64,000 bases of DNA from Verrucomicrobiia bacterium (GCA_022072455.1 JAJVHY010000020.1:248001-312000); one strand, 5' to 3'; shown: positions 53,784 to 62,797, numbered from the stretch's first letter. Numbers and translations: made by a program. Notes: generated from the sequence alone by a model not told the origin.

Positions 53784-54281
53784 CTACTGCTTCTTGGCTA
53801 AATACGTCATGTACATCGTGCTGATCATCGACAGCAGAATGGCCATGGCAAAGACATATACGCCCGGCTGTGCTTCCACCCGAACCACTGGCCCGAGTTT
53901 CACCAAGACAATCAACATGGCGACCACAAACACGTCGAGCATTGACCACTTGCCCAAGATACCCAGCCAACGCAGCAGTGCTTGGCGCCGTTCCTCCGGC
54001 AGCCGCAACAGCCAGAGGCCCCACAGCAGGGTGAGCTTGACCAAGGGGAACACGACCGAAAAGAAGAACAGGACGGCCGCCAGAAAATGTTCCCGCTGTT
54101 CGAACAGGCCGACCACGCCGGTGATGACGGAGTATTCATTGCGCCACCTTTTCCACAAGAGCTGCTTCTCGACATGCATTAACGGCAGGCAGACCGCGAT
54201 GAAAAAGAGCACTTGCGACACCAGGATGAGCAGCGGCACCTCAATCCGACGCGGGTAGATATCCTTGAGAGATTTTTTCAT
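53784..54281 (-). CDS. PqiA-like integral membrane protein
   Basis: Protein of 165 residues with four hydrophobic segments (PLLILVSQVLFFIAVCLPLM, HFLAAVLFFFSVVFPLVKLT, MLDVFVVAMLIVLVKLGPVV, YVFAMAILLSMISTMYMTYL). The WSMLDVFVVAML segment and overall layout fit a single PqiA (paraquat-inducible protein A) domain. PqiA is a membrane partner in lipid transport and envelope stress in E. coli. The usual MCE-protein partner PqiB is absent. ATG at 54,279-54,281. Confidence 0.8.
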   Translation of the reverse strand: MKKSLKDIYPRRIEVPLLILVSQVLFFIAVCLPLMHVEKQLLWKRWRNEYSVITGVVGLFEQREHFLAAVLFFFSVVFPLVKLTLLWGLWLLRLPEERRQALLRWLGILGKWSMLDVFVVAMLIVLVKLGPVVRVEAQPGVYVFAMAILLSMISTMYMTYLAKKQ

Positions 54282-54543
54282 CGCGACCAATCCACCGAGC
54301 TTATTCGCACACCGTGGCAATCGTCAACGAGCTGTTGGCCGGCCCCACCACCGCCCCACCGGGCTCAGCCGCAAGCGCAGCCCCCCTCGGACAATCTCCC
54401 AGGGGCCGACCAGCCAGTCAGCCCATTGTCAGGCCGCTGCCGGCAGTTACATTGATCGCGTCAACCAGAAACGCGCGGGTGCGAGGGTCACGGGCGCACC
54501 GCTGGCAGCGAAACTTGAGCAACGAGAAAGGAGCGGTAATTAT

Positions 54544-54693
54544 ATGTTGTATACAATCGCGGTGGTTCTCCTCGTGTTGTGGCTACTGGGACTGGTGACC
54601 AGCTATACCATCAGTGGATTCATTCACATCCTGCTTGTCATTGCCGTGGTCATGATCCTGATCAACATCATTCAGGGCCGGCGTCCCTTGTAA
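54544..54693 (+). CDS. small Lmo0937-family membrane protein
   Basis: Protein of 49 residues: MLYTIAVVLLVLWLLGLVTS, then YTISGFIHILLVIAVVMILI and NIIQGRRPL. Two membrane segments and the TSYTISGFIH turn match the Lmo0937 family, which is widespread and of unknown role, often stress-induced. Shine-Dalgarno AAGGAG before the ATG. Confidence 0.85.
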   Translation: MLYTIAVVLLVLWLLGLVTSYTISGFIHILLVIAVVMILINIIQGRRPL

Positions 54694-54733
54694 GTCGCGG
54701 TAACCACCACAACCAAAAAATGGGAGGTTCCAT

Positions 54734-54943
54734 ATGAATCCACGAAAACTGCTGGCCGCCATCTTGATTACCGTGGGCACCGTGGTGCTGGCGTATCAGG
54801 GCATCACCTTCAAAAGCCCGGGCAAGCCGGTGGATGTGCTGGGCGTACGGATCTCGACCACCAAGACCAACTACATCCCGCCCGTGGCGGGCGCACTCTG
54901 TCTGGTCGGGGGAGTCGTACTGCTGCTCGTGAAGAAAGTTTAA
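54734..54943 (+). CDS. small two-segment membrane protein
   Basis: Protein of 69 residues. First segment LLAAILITVGTVVLAYQGI, then a short polar loop (FKSPGKPVDVLGVRISTTKT) and a second segment AGALCLVGGVVLLLVKKV. Shine-Dalgarno GGGAGG. It follows the Lmo0937-type gene by 40 bases in a run of small envelope genes. Function unknown. Confidence 0.75.
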   Translation: MNPRKLLAAILITVGTVVLAYQGITFKSPGKPVDVLGVRISTTKTNYIPPVAGALCLVGGVVLLLVKKV

Positions 54944-54982
54944 CACCGCCCGCAGGGGCGAGAAAAAAGCCAACGGTGCCAC

Positions 54983-55333
54983 ATGAAAAACAACCGCAAG
55001 ACACTCAGCGCCCTGGTTTTGGTGCTCATCGTCACACAGTCGGTGGCGGCCGACAACCGGACCGCCTTCTTCGTCGGCCAGATCGAGTCGCTCAATATAC
55101 CGCAGCGGATACTCATTGCGAAGGGGGCTACCTCGTCAATGACATTTACCGTGGCGGCCGACGCCAAGATTTTCGGCCCTGACAAGAAGGAACTGAAACT
55201 GACTGATCTCAAGGTCGGCCAGGAAGTCACCGTGGATTACGACCTGATCAACGGTCTGGCGGTGGCCCACACAATTACCTTGAAAGAGCCGGTGCGCCCC
55301 CCGCTGCCGGGTGACAAACCGGTGCCGCTGTAA
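54983..55333 (+). CDS. small exported protein (DUF5666-like)
   Basis: Protein of 116 residues with a signal peptide (MKNNRKTLSALVLVLIVTQS, cleavage near VAAD) and a beta-rich domain: FFVGQIESLNIPQRILIAKG, MTFTVAADAKIFGPDK and LKVGQEVTVDYDLINGLAVA. The pattern resembles DUF5666/OB-like periplasmic domains, tentatively. Gene order suggests it belongs to the same envelope-stress run. Confidence 0.7.
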   Translation: MKNNRKTLSALVLVLIVTQSVAADNRTAFFVGQIESLNIPQRILIAKGATSSMTFTVAADAKIFGPDKKELKLTDLKVGQEVTVDYDLINGLAVAHTITLKEPVRPPLPGDKPVPL

Positions 55334-55667
55334 CCACTGGCGGATCGGCCGGCGACACTGGCCGAATCCGCCACACCGTTCCGGGCGGCACTCCTCCAGC
55401 GCCCATTCGCCACCCGATTCTCAAACGGCTCCCGCCCGCCCTCGACCTGATGGTGGCCAAGTTGGCGGAGCGACTGGAACTGGCGGGCGGTCGACCGGCC
55501 GCCGCGAAAAAGCCGGCAACGCGCGCCGCAATTCCTTCAGCCAATGACCTAGACCGGGTCAGACGGAGGCTGAGCCTACCGTCAGTTGCGCGGCGGATTG
55601 TGCGCTGGCCGCCCGCCGGTAGAGTTACCCAGTGAGAACAAACCAGAACATGAAAGGAGTCCAATCC
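55334..55667. other. 334-base stretch without a convincing gene
   Basis: Apart from the hairpin at its start, the stretch contains a plus-strand open frame up to 55,635 (IRHPILKRLPPALDLMVAKL and LERLELAGG-like text) with coding-like third positions but no good start or ribosome site; an internal ATG at 55,450 would give about 61 residues. It may be a remnant of a gene. The end holds the Shine-Dalgarno of the BON gene. Confidence 0.4.
55338..55373 (+). terminator. hairpin terminator after the small exported protein gene
   Basis: TGGCGGAT (55,338-55,345) pairs with the inverted ATCCGCCA at 55,366-55,373, with GGCC/GGCC pairing inside. It lies five bases after the stop. No U-tract follows. Confidence 0.5.
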
Positions 55668-56432
55668 ATGAAACCCAAACCCAGCATACTCCTCGCTGTC
55701 ACAGCGGCGCTGATCTTGGCCGCGGCAATCGCCCAAGCCGCCTCGACCGATGAGCGGATCGAGAAAGCCGCCCGCGACTCGTACGTCTTCAAGGCCATCT
55801 TGAAAGACGACCACATCAAAGTGGCGGCCCGTGATGGCACCGTCACCCTGACCGGCACCGTCGCCGAGAACGCGAACCGGTCAATGGCCGAAGACACCGT
55901 GGCCGCCTTGCCGGGTGTCACGCGCGTTGACAACCAGCTCGTGATCAAAGAGCCGCGGCCCTTCATGCAGGCCGACGAAATCATAAGCGCCAAGCTGAAA
56001 GGCACGCTGCTGTTCCACCGCAGCGTCAGCGCCGCGAACACCAAGGTCTTCGTCAAAGACGGCACGGTGACGCTGCGCGGCGAAGCGGCCTCAACGGCGG
56101 AGAAAGACCTGGCAACGGCCTACGCCAAGGACATTGACGGCGTCAAAAAAGTCGTCAACGAGATGACGATCAGCGAACGCCCAGCGCCGAAGCAGACGCT
56201 TGGTGAAAAGATCGACGACGCGTCCATCACGGCGCAAGTCAAAGCTGTGTTGCTGACCTACCGTTCGACCAGTGCCATTAGCACGAAGGTCGAAACCAAA
56301 GACGGCATCGTGACCCTCACCGGCAAGGCCAAGAACACAGCCGAGAAGGACCTCGTCACCAAACTGGTCACGGACATCAACGGCGTCAAGGAAGTGGAAA
56401 ACAAGATGATCGTTGAACCGTCCGCCGGCTAA
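55668..56432 (+). CDS. periplasmic triple-BON-domain protein
   Basis: Protein of 254 residues with a signal peptide (MKPKPSILLAVTAALILAAA, cut near AQA) and three BON repeats: KAARDSYVFKAILKDDHIKV ... TRVDNQLV; ISAKLKGTLLFHRSVSAANT ... KKVVNEMTI; ITAQVKAVLLTYRSTSAIST ... KEVENKMIV. BON domains occur in OsmY-like proteins that protect the envelope in osmotic stress. Strong ribosome site (AAAGGAG). Three repeats rather than the two of OsmY. Confidence 0.93.
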   Translation: MKPKPSILLAVTAALILAAAIAQAASTDERIEKAARDSYVFKAILKDDHIKVAARDGTVTLTGTVAENANRSMAEDTVAALPGVTRVDNQLVIKEPRPFMQADEIISAKLKGTLLFHRSVSAANTKVFVKDGTVTLRGEAASTAEKDLATAYAKDIDGVKKVVNEMTISERPAPKQTLGEKIDDASITAQVKAVLLTYRSTSAISTKVETKDGIVTLTGKAKNTAEKDLVTKLVTDINGVKEVENKMIVEPSAG

Positions 56433-56443
56433 CCCAACCGGCC

Positions 56444-56471
56444 GCTGACTGGCCGGCCCGGGCCAGTCAGC
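56444..56471 (+). terminator. strong hairpin after the BON gene
   Basis: GCTGACTGGCC (56,444-56,454) and GGCCAGTCAGC (56,461-56,471) form a perfect 11-base stem with a six-base loop. It lies between the BON gene and the next start; intercistronic attenuator or terminator. Confidence 0.6.
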
Positions 56472-56495
56472 GCCAGTTCCAGAAAGGAGCTAAAA

Positions 56496-57311
56496 ATGAA
56501 CTCGCGACAAAATGTGTTGCTGGCCATCTGCGCCACCACGGTATTCGTTACGGGAATCGTCAAAGCCGACCAACTGGCGGCAGAACCACCGGCCCACGTA
56601 CACATCCTCGATAACCTGTACTTGAATGCCGGCACGGGCTGGGAGAAACCGTCCGGTGAAGACTCCACGCCGTTCGGGCAGTTCGGCGCTAACTGGGCCC
56701 TCCCATTGACGCAGCCGGACACGCTGGCCATCGGCGTGCAACTCGGCAGCAACCTCAAGTTCCGTGAAGACGACCCTGAGTGGAACACCACCTTCGGTGC
56801 GTTTGGGCGGAACATCCAAACATTCCCGGACCGGCAAGGCGCGGTCGCGCTGTTGTTCGATTACCGGCACACCGCGTTCCACAACGACCTGTGGGCCATC
56901 CGTCCGATCATCGGCACGACAGTCAGCGATCAGGACGCACTCGGGATCGAAGGCGTCGCGGGTCTAAACAACGAAGGTGGCGAGAAGATCACCGACCAGT
57001 TCACCACGTTCTGGACGCGCGACTGGCAGAACAACTTCACGACGGAGTTCGGCATCGGCTACCAGTTCAGCCATGTCGATGAAACGTTGTTCCGCGGCCG
57101 ATGCGCGGTGAGCCTGAGCGAATACATCGCCCTGGCCTTCGGTGGCGACATCAACACCGCCGGCAACTATGCCATCGGCATCGGCGTGTCCTATCATTTC
57201 GGCGGCACAGGCCGGCATGCCTTCCTGCATAACATCAGTGGAACCGGTGCGGCCGCCTACACGCCGTTCGCCGATTCCGGTTTCCCTGAGTTAGTTCAAC
57301 GGTCCCGGTAA
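56496..57311 (+). CDS. exported beta-rich protein, probable outer-membrane barrel
   Basis: Protein of 271 residues with signal peptide MNSRQNVLLAICATTVFVTG (cleavage near VKA) and many alternating strands ending in GIGVSYHF: NLYLNAGTGWEKP, WALPLTQPDTLAIGVQLGSN, TTEFGIGYQFSHVDETLF and YIALAFGGDINTAGNYAIGI. The content looks like a transmembrane beta-barrel, but the final residues are a polar tail rather than a C-terminal Phe. Shine-Dalgarno AAAGGAG. Family unknown. Confidence 0.7.
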   Translation: MNSRQNVLLAICATTVFVTGIVKADQLAAEPPAHVHILDNLYLNAGTGWEKPSGEDSTPFGQFGANWALPLTQPDTLAIGVQLGSNLKFREDDPEWNTTFGAFGRNIQTFPDRQGAVALLFDYRHTAFHNDLWAIRPIIGTTVSDQDALGIEGVAGLNNEGGEKITDQFTTFWTRDWQNNFTTEFGIGYQFSHVDETLFRGRCAVSLSEYIALAFGGDINTAGNYAIGIGVSYHFGGTGRHAFLHNISGTGAAAYTPFADSGFPELVQRSR

Positions 57312-57342
57312 AACTTGGCGAACGATGTTTAGGACGTTTTCC

Positions 57343-57504
57343 TATGCGAAGATTAGCCTTCAACCGATTGCTGGCTCCGGCTGCTTTTGCATGAATGGGT
57401 TTATGAAAAACACGAACGCAATCGTCGACTAGTTCCTGATGTGGTCGCTCATCGCGACCATGGTGTTATCGACCGCTGTTCTGTTGGTGATGCTGCGTAC
57501 CTAA
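57343..57504 (+). pseudogene. two tiny overlapping frames, the second with an in-frame TAG
   Basis: A frame of 16 codons (57,343-57,394) reads MRRLAFNRLLAPAAFA and ends TGA. It overlaps by ATGA a second frame starting ATG at 57,391, MNGFMKNTNAIVD, TAG at 57,430-57,432, then FLMWSLIATMVLSTAVLLVM and LRT with TAA at 57,502-57,504. The part after TAG is a clear membrane segment. Most simply a small membrane protein gene broken by a point mutation. Confidence 0.4.
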
Positions 57505-57827
57505 CCATGAGGATCGCCGATAACAACCGACCGACGCATTGTCCAGTAGCGGTAGAGCGAGCCAAGCGCCTCCCGAAATCGCCCAACTGTTGCACTTGAG
57601 CTCGACGACGATTTCCTGAGTTCGAAGCCAGCGTGGGTGGACAACGCTTCACGTTCAAGCCCCTTCCAGCGGCGGCGCGTGTGTCGAGCTCGCCGCCGAC
57701 TGCTCCGGCAAGGTTCGTGCCGCCGGCCGAGACCGATGCGCAGAATTCCCCGCCGGCAGGGGGGTCGACAACCGAAGAGCCGGCAGCAAAGCCGTGAACG
57801 ACAGCAACCTCGCGACCAGAAAGGTGT
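57505..57827. other. 323-base stretch with a degraded frame
   Basis: An open plus-strand stretch from about 57,600 to 57,797 (TGA at 57,795-57,797) reads FEASVGGQRFTFKPLPAAAR and then Pro/Ala/Glu-rich residues, ending AAKP. It has no start codon and is closed upstream by a stop at 57,597-57,599. It may be the tail of a lost gene. The rest shows no clear feature. Confidence 0.4.
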
Positions 57828-58259
57828 TTATCGGGTCTTGTGATTCTGGAGTGCGGCGGTGAGCGCCGTGACGATCTGATGCGGGCCGTCACCGCCTAGC
57901 TCACGGTCAATTTCCTCCAACCGCCGGATAAGATCCACGACATCCTGCCGGGGAATCATGCCGCCCGCCGCTTCACAAAAATGTGTCCGACACCCAAACG
58001 GCCGGTCCGCGTAGATCAGGCACCGCCCCGTCGCCGGCTGCAGCAACGGACAAGCGCCATCCGTCCGCTCCGGCAACTCTTTCCGACCGGTGGCGCGAAA
58101 CGCCTGCCACGCCAGCAGTGCTTCGCCCTTGGTCAGTTCGGGCGTCAAGCCGGTCAGTTGGAATTGGCAGCACTGCGTCCGCGCGATGCACTGCCGTTGG
58201 ACCGGACGTTTCTCGAGTTCCGCGTAAACCGCCCGGACTTTTGCGAAGATGGTTTTCAC
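57828..58259 (-). CDS. YkgJ-family Cys-cluster protein
   Basis: Protein of 143 residues with the YkgJ/UPF0153 cysteine pattern: CIARTQCCQF near the N-terminus, then GACPLLQPATGRCLIYADRP, FGCRTHFC. Such clusters probably bind zinc or an Fe-S centre. It overlaps the CvfB gene by four bases (58,256-58,259). Function unknown. Confidence 0.85.
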   Translation of the reverse strand: MKTIFAKVRAVYAELEKRPVQRQCIARTQCCQFQLTGLTPELTKGEALLAWQAFRATGRKELPERTDGACPLLQPATGRCLIYADRPFGCRTHFCEAAGGMIPRQDVVDLIRRLEEIDRELGGDGPHQIVTALTAALQNHKTR

Positions 58260-59101
58260 GATGCTTTTGTGACCAATTCAATTCCGGGCGGTGCAAATCG
58301 GATCCGGCGCTGTTTGTACAGCGCGCCAAGGGCGAGTTTGAATGCGTTCTTGCTGACGCCGAATTTTTCGCGGATCGCTTCGGGCGGACTCGAATCGTCG
58401 TAGGCGAGCCGGCCATGGTTGGCGCGGAGGGCTTCGAGAATCTGGTCCGCCAGCGGCTCCACTCGTTTGTAGCCGGTGGCGTCAAGACTGAGGTCAATTT
58501 TCCCATCGGGCCGAAGCTGGCGGACAAACCCGCGGACTTTCTGCCCCGGCTGGAGCGGAGCAACACCGGCCGTGTGGTAGAGCAATCCCCGGTGGGCGTT
58601 TTCGACGATGACATTGTAGCCGAGGGGAGTGCGGGCGGTGATCAGAAGATTGACCTGTTGGCCTGCGACGTAGGCGGCCGGCTGGAGATTCAAGAGCCGG
58701 TTGAGGCGCGTGGTGGCGATGATGCGCTGGCTGGTCGCGTCGAACAAGATACCAACCAGGACTGTCTGACCACGACGGACAGGACGATCCTGTTCGCCGA
58801 ACGGAAGCAGAAGATCTTTGGCAAGCCCCCAATCGAGAAAGGCACCGACGCGCGGGTTGACGTTGACGACCGGTAGAAACGCAAACTCCCCGACCATCGC
58901 TCGTGGCGTTTCAGTCGTTGCAACGAGGCGGTCTTCGGAGTCGAGATAGACAAACACATTCAACAGATCACCCGGTTTCGTCCCCGGCGGGATGTACCGG
59001 CCGGGCAGCAAAATGTCGCCCAGTTCGACCCCATCGAGGAAGAGACCGGCCGACGTCTCACGCAGCACGCGCAATGCGTTTCGTTTACCAATGTTGATCA
59101 T
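58256..59101 (-). CDS. cvfB: CvfB-type S1 RNA-binding protein
   Basis: Protein of 281 residues of the CvfB/YitL family: three S1-like domains, ending with a winged-helix (about 215-281; PPEAIREKFGVSKNAFKLAL). N-terminal text GLFLDGVELGDILLPGRYIP and the middle LGYNVIVENAHRGLLYHTAG fit. CvfB binds RNA and affects virulence-gene expression in Staphylococcus; the role here is unknown. Coupled to the YkgJ-type gene. Confidence 0.9.
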   Translation of the reverse strand: MINIGKRNALRVLRETSAGLFLDGVELGDILLPGRYIPPGTKPGDLLNVFVYLDSEDRLVATTETPRAMVGEFAFLPVVNVNPRVGAFLDWGLAKDLLLPFGEQDRPVRRGQTVLVGILFDATSQRIIATTRLNRLLNLQPAAYVAGQQVNLLITARTPLGYNVIVENAHRGLLYHTAGVAPLQPGQKVRGFVRQLRPDGKIDLSLDATGYKRVEPLADQILEALRANHGRLAYDDSSPPEAIREKFGVSKNAFKLALGALYKQRRIRFAPPGIELVTKAS

Positions 59102-59143
59102 TTTGTCCCCAATCGCTGCTCTGGTTCGCGAAAGCTCATCCCG

Positions 59144-61183
59144 CTAGCGCCACTGTCGAAACTCATACCGGCGGAATGGGAGTTCTTTGGAGCGCGTAAT
59201 TTCAGGGGCAGCAGTTCGGGTCCAGCGGAGTTGAATCCACGCGCACTCACCGGTCTCATACGCGAACGTCTCGCCGTCGTCCTCAAACAACATCCCGGTG
59301 GCCTCACCCTGACCGAACACCGTTGGCGTGATCTGAAAGACTGTCGCGGCGTTGACGTGTTGCACTGGCGTAGCCAGCGGCAACACTGTTCCTTCGCGCA
59401 CAAACAAGGGAATGTGCGCCAACGGTGCCGGCACGGTCAGCCGTTGGCCACCCTCGTGCCGCTGTCCGGTATGGAAATCGTACCAACCGCCACACGGCAG
59501 ATACACGGTACGTTCACTCTGCCCCGGCGCGACCAGCGCAGCCAACAACGCATCACCAATCAGATATTGGTCGTCAATCTCCCGCACCGCGTGGTCGGCA
59601 GGGTAATCCATCACCAACGCGCGGAACGGCGGCCGGCCAGTCTGCCAATACCGCGCAAACGCGGTGTACAAGTACGGCAGCAACCGCATTCGCAACTGCA
59701 AGGCTTGCCGGATGAGGTCGGTCGCCGCCGCGTCTTCCCAGGGCGGATTCTGGATGTACCACGCATTGACGAGCGCTTGCGGCGACAAGACCACAGCCTG
59801 CATCCGGCGCACCAAGTCGTCGGCCGACACTGCGTGGCGGACTTCGGGGCACCAGAGCAACCCGGAAAATCCACAGTTCACCAAGCCGCGCAGAAAATCG
59901 CGGAAGTCATAGAGGTCACTGTACAACACATACGGCAGCCCGGCCGCCAAGGCGTGCGAAGCGCGCACTTCGGAGTAATGCCGGCGCCCCTGCCGGCGAA
60001 ATGCCGAGTCCATCAGGTGTTGATAGCGGATGCCGAAAAGCGAATGCATCTGCTCGCCATCCGCGCCACTGGGAAACTGCGTCCACTCCGGGAACGACCA
60101 CGCGTAGCCGATGAAATCGCTGTGGTCACATTCATCCAGCTTGAAACCGGCGACGCCGCGCGCAATCAGGGTTTGTTCGTGGTGCTCCGCGAAAATGCGT
60201 TGCGCTTCAGGCGTCAGTAAATCCGGTACGAGTCCATCAAACGCCATTTCCGTCCCGCAATGCGGTCGGAGCGCAGCGGCGATGGGTGCCGCCGGATGGA
60301 CGAAAGCGTGTTCCCACAAGTTGAGTCTGTAACCAAGTGCTCGCGTGGACGCGATCAACGCGTCCGGGTCCGAAAACCGCTCCGCCGACCATCGGAATGA
60401 ACACGGATACGAGTGCGAATGCCAGCCCGGCTCCAGCCCAAGCACGTCGAACGGCAATTGGTCGCGCCGCAAGCGCTCCGCCAACGCGACCACTTCGGCC
60501 GCGGTGCTCTTGCCGTGACATCGGTACCACCCGCCCAACCCCCACAGCGGCGGCAAGCAACCGCCACCGGAAAAAAGGTTGTAGCGTTGCACGGCCTGCC
60601 CCAGAGTCGGCCCGGCGAAAAGATAGATGTCCACACCGCGAGCGACCGGGATATCCACAACCACCCGACCACTGATGGCGCGGAGCTTGTACAAATCCTC
60701 CGTGCCTTCCGCAATCGCCCGTTGCTTTTCCTGGGCGCGCGCCTCCCATTGATCAACCCCGGAGTGCGTTCCCAGATAGAAGCTGGCGTACCGGCAGGTG
60801 TCCACCAGCACGCCATAGCCGGCGGTCGAGACGTAGAATGGCACCGGCGCGTGCGAATCGCCGGTATCAGCGATGGGATCGCTATTGGTGCGGAGGGTTT
60901 TCTTCTTGCCGGTCTGCAAATGGGATTTTAATTGCAGCCCCAACCCGTACAACCCTTCGTCACGTCCAAGCGGCAACGTCACCACGCACCCACGCGCGGC
61001 GGTGCGGAACTCAATCTGCTCCCAGTCAAACGGCGGCCGGCCCACCGCCGGCAACTCCGCCACCCGCGGCACCGACTGCCGCACGCTGACCGGCGTGATT
61101 GCCTCGGGTTCGCCCAATCGCACTCGCCAGATTCCGGCGGCGATCTCGCTGAGACCCGGTGTAATCGTTTTGGGTTCGCTCAT
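59144..61183 (-). CDS. glycoside hydrolase family 31 (alpha-glucosidase/alpha-xylosidase type)
   Basis: Protein of 679 residues with an N-terminal galactose-mutarotase-like domain (about 1-180) and a TIM barrel. The nucleophile Asp is in GFKLDECDHSDF, and FDVLGLEPGWHSHSYPCSFR and LRMRLLPYLYTAFARYWQTG are typical. No signal peptide, so cytoplasmic. Members release alpha-linked glucose or xylose from oligosaccharides. The beta-propeller glycosidase-like gene follows on its 5' side (58 bases away), likely a shared carbohydrate locus. Confidence 0.92.
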   Translation of the reverse strand: MSEPKTITPGLSEIAAGIWRVRLGEPEAITPVSVRQSVPRVAELPAVGRPPFDWEQIEFRTAARGCVVTLPLGRDEGLYGLGLQLKSHLQTGKKKTLRTNSDPIADTGDSHAPVPFYVSTAGYGVLVDTCRYASFYLGTHSGVDQWEARAQEKQRAIAEGTEDLYKLRAISGRVVVDIPVARGVDIYLFAGPTLGQAVQRYNLFSGGGCLPPLWGLGGWYRCHGKSTAAEVVALAERLRRDQLPFDVLGLEPGWHSHSYPCSFRWSAERFSDPDALIASTRALGYRLNLWEHAFVHPAAPIAAALRPHCGTEMAFDGLVPDLLTPEAQRIFAEHHEQTLIARGVAGFKLDECDHSDFIGYAWSFPEWTQFPSGADGEQMHSLFGIRYQHLMDSAFRRQGRRHYSEVRASHALAAGLPYVLYSDLYDFRDFLRGLVNCGFSGLLWCPEVRHAVSADDLVRRMQAVVLSPQALVNAWYIQNPPWEDAAATDLIRQALQLRMRLLPYLYTAFARYWQTGRPPFRALVMDYPADHAVREIDDQYLIGDALLAALVAPGQSERTVYLPCGGWYDFHTGQRHEGGQRLTVPAPLAHIPLFVREGTVLPLATPVQHVNAATVFQITPTVFGQGEATGMLFEDDGETFAYETGECAWIQLRWTRTAAPEITRSKELPFRRYEFRQWR

Positions 61184-61241
61184 GTCAATCCCTCGATAAA
61201 ATGCTCATCTGGGGCGGTGTTGCCGGCAATGTGCAGCGGTT

Positions 61242-62216
61242 TCATTTGGACGTGACCGTCAGCAGAAACCGGCCAACCCCACCCGCGTAATCTGGCTGAC
61301 CATCGTGCCGGATGGTGTAGCCGGCATAGTAAAACCAATAGGTGTCCGACTCCGGGCCCGGGATTGCGCCGGGGGCGACATAGATGGATTGGCTGTCAAA
61401 CGCTCCTGCCGCACCGAGCGGCAGCGCCACGGCGCGACCAACTCGTTCAAAGTTTTTGCCGTCGCAGCTCACAGCCAGATGTGGCCGGACGGTTTGGTCG
61501 TCGATGTAGAAGCCGGAGGGAAACATGACGTACAGCCCCTCCCGCAGTTTCGTCGCCGCTGAGTTGTAGAACTGCATGTCAGGAGGATCGTCGGCCACAG
61601 GCACGAGGATCGTCACCGGCTCGGGAAAATTGCCAAACGTTGGCGATTCGCTGTAACCCACGATCCGTTTCCCGTGGTAGGTACCGCCCGACCATTGCCG
61701 GACATACAATCGGTACTGCTCGCGATCCCGGAAGCAGACCGTCTGGGTATCGCTGTTGCGGTTGAGCAGTGGCGCCGGCAAGAGTTTCCAGTGAATCCCG
61801 TCGGGGGAGACAGCCCCGTACACAATCCACTCCAGCCAGCCGCCGGGCCGCGATTCACCGCGCGTAAAGACCAGCTTGTATCGCTCCATCAGTCCAGCGC
61901 ACTCGTCCAAGAACACTGTCATGCCGTGCATCCCGCCTGCCCGACGTCCATCGAGCAGGATGTTGTTGGCCGTGTTGCCGGCGTACTCGACCACGCCGAG
62001 GTTGGGCCGTTCCCAGTGAATGCCGTCCGGCGACGTGGCATAACATAACCGCACGTCATTGTCGTCGCGGTATGTCTGGTCGTAGGCTGAATACCACATG
62101 CGCCACTCATTCTGCACACGCAGGACGCTGGGGTAATGCAGGCTGCGGTTCTCGAATGGGCGCTCTGCTTTCAGCAGGGGCTCAACCGTGCGCTGCGTGA
62201 TCTTGAATTCTGGCAT
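61242..62216 (-). CDS. five-bladed beta-propeller glycosidase-like protein
   Basis: Protein of 324 residues with repeated propeller-type motifs: RVQNEWRMWYSAYDQTYRDD, YATSPDGIHWERPNLGVVEY, YGAVSPDGIHWKLLPAPLLN, LYVMFPSGFYIDDQTVRPHL and YWFYYAGYTIRHDGQPDYAG. These fit the GH43/GH32/GH117-like superfamily of furanosidases. No signal peptide, so intracellular. Catalytic acids cannot be fixed by eye. It probably acts with the GH31 enzyme. Its ATG overlaps by one base (TGATG) the stop of a small frame upstream. Confidence 0.82.
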   Translation of the reverse strand: MPEFKITQRTVEPLLKAERPFENRSLHYPSVLRVQNEWRMWYSAYDQTYRDDNDVRLCYATSPDGIHWERPNLGVVEYAGNTANNILLDGRRAGGMHGMTVFLDECAGLMERYKLVFTRGESRPGGWLEWIVYGAVSPDGIHWKLLPAPLLNRNSDTQTVCFRDREQYRLYVRQWSGGTYHGKRIVGYSESPTFGNFPEPVTILVPVADDPPDMQFYNSAATKLREGLYVMFPSGFYIDDQTVRPHLAVSCDGKNFERVGRAVALPLGAAGAFDSQSIYVAPGAIPGPESDTYWFYYAGYTIRHDGQPDYAGGVGRFLLTVTSK

Positions 62217-62404
62217 CAGCTCTCAGTTTTTTTGGATAAACAAATGGCGCAACCGCCGCTGCGACGTGCGTCGCCGTCCGGCTGCATGTCACCCGCCCAC
62301 TTTAATTCCATGCGTAACCACTTCGTCAATCCCAAGGTTTGCCAGAAAAACGCGAGAGGCAGCCGGTTCGCATCAACGGGAACTTGCTGGCCAGCTAACA
62401 GCAC
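62216..62404 (-). CDS. possible small gene coupled to the propeller gene
   Basis: A frame of 62 codons from GTG (62,402-62,404) reads GQQVPVDANRLPLAFFWQTL, LTKWLRMELKWAGDMQPDG and GGCAICLSKKTES. Its stop overlaps the next ATG as TGATG, a coupling also seen between cmk and plsC. No known family and no clear ribosome site. Could also be chance. Confidence 0.35.
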   Translation of the reverse strand: MLLAGQQVPVDANRLPLAFFWQTLGLTKWLRMELKWAGDMQPDGDARRSGGCAICLSKKTES

Positions 62405-62479
62405 CCACCGGCGAAGCTGGCGATAGGGGTAAGTCGAAAGTCGGCTTGATACGGGCGATTTGGTTCAGCAAAATAACGA

Positions 62480-62555
62480 TGGCGGCCCCAACGGGATTCG
62501 AACCCGTGTACCCAGATTGAGAATCTGATGTCCTAGGCCTCTAGACGATGGGGCC
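62480..62555 (-). tRNA. tRNA-Glu (anticodon CTC)
   Basis: Minus-strand cloverleaf. Acceptor stem GGCCCCA pairs with TGGGGCC; the discriminator is G and CCA is encoded. The anticodon loop TTCTCAA has anticodon CTC. The D-arm and T-arm (GGTTCGAATCC) are regular, and the 5' half (CGTCTAGAGGCC) is typical of tRNA-Glu. Confidence 0.96.
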
Positions 62556-62797
62556 GCAGCGGGGGCAGGATAACGTCGCGCTCGCGGAAATCAAGCGGAT
62601 TGACGAATCGTGTCCGCAGGTTCAAAACCACCCTATTCTGGCGGGGCGCGAAGATTAGTGCAATGACCGGTCAGGTTTTCACTGCGAGCGGCAGCGCTAA
62701 AACGCTCCCGTGCGCCCGTTGGCGTCAACCCCAGCCCCCCAGGCACCGCGACAGAGGGAACTTGCCTCACCGCGACCACTCCTCTAGCATGGCGGTC

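Noticed and set aside
55275-55814. Minus-strand frame of 179 codons across the BON gene start
   Set aside because: It covers the BON signal peptide in antisense and has no known motif.
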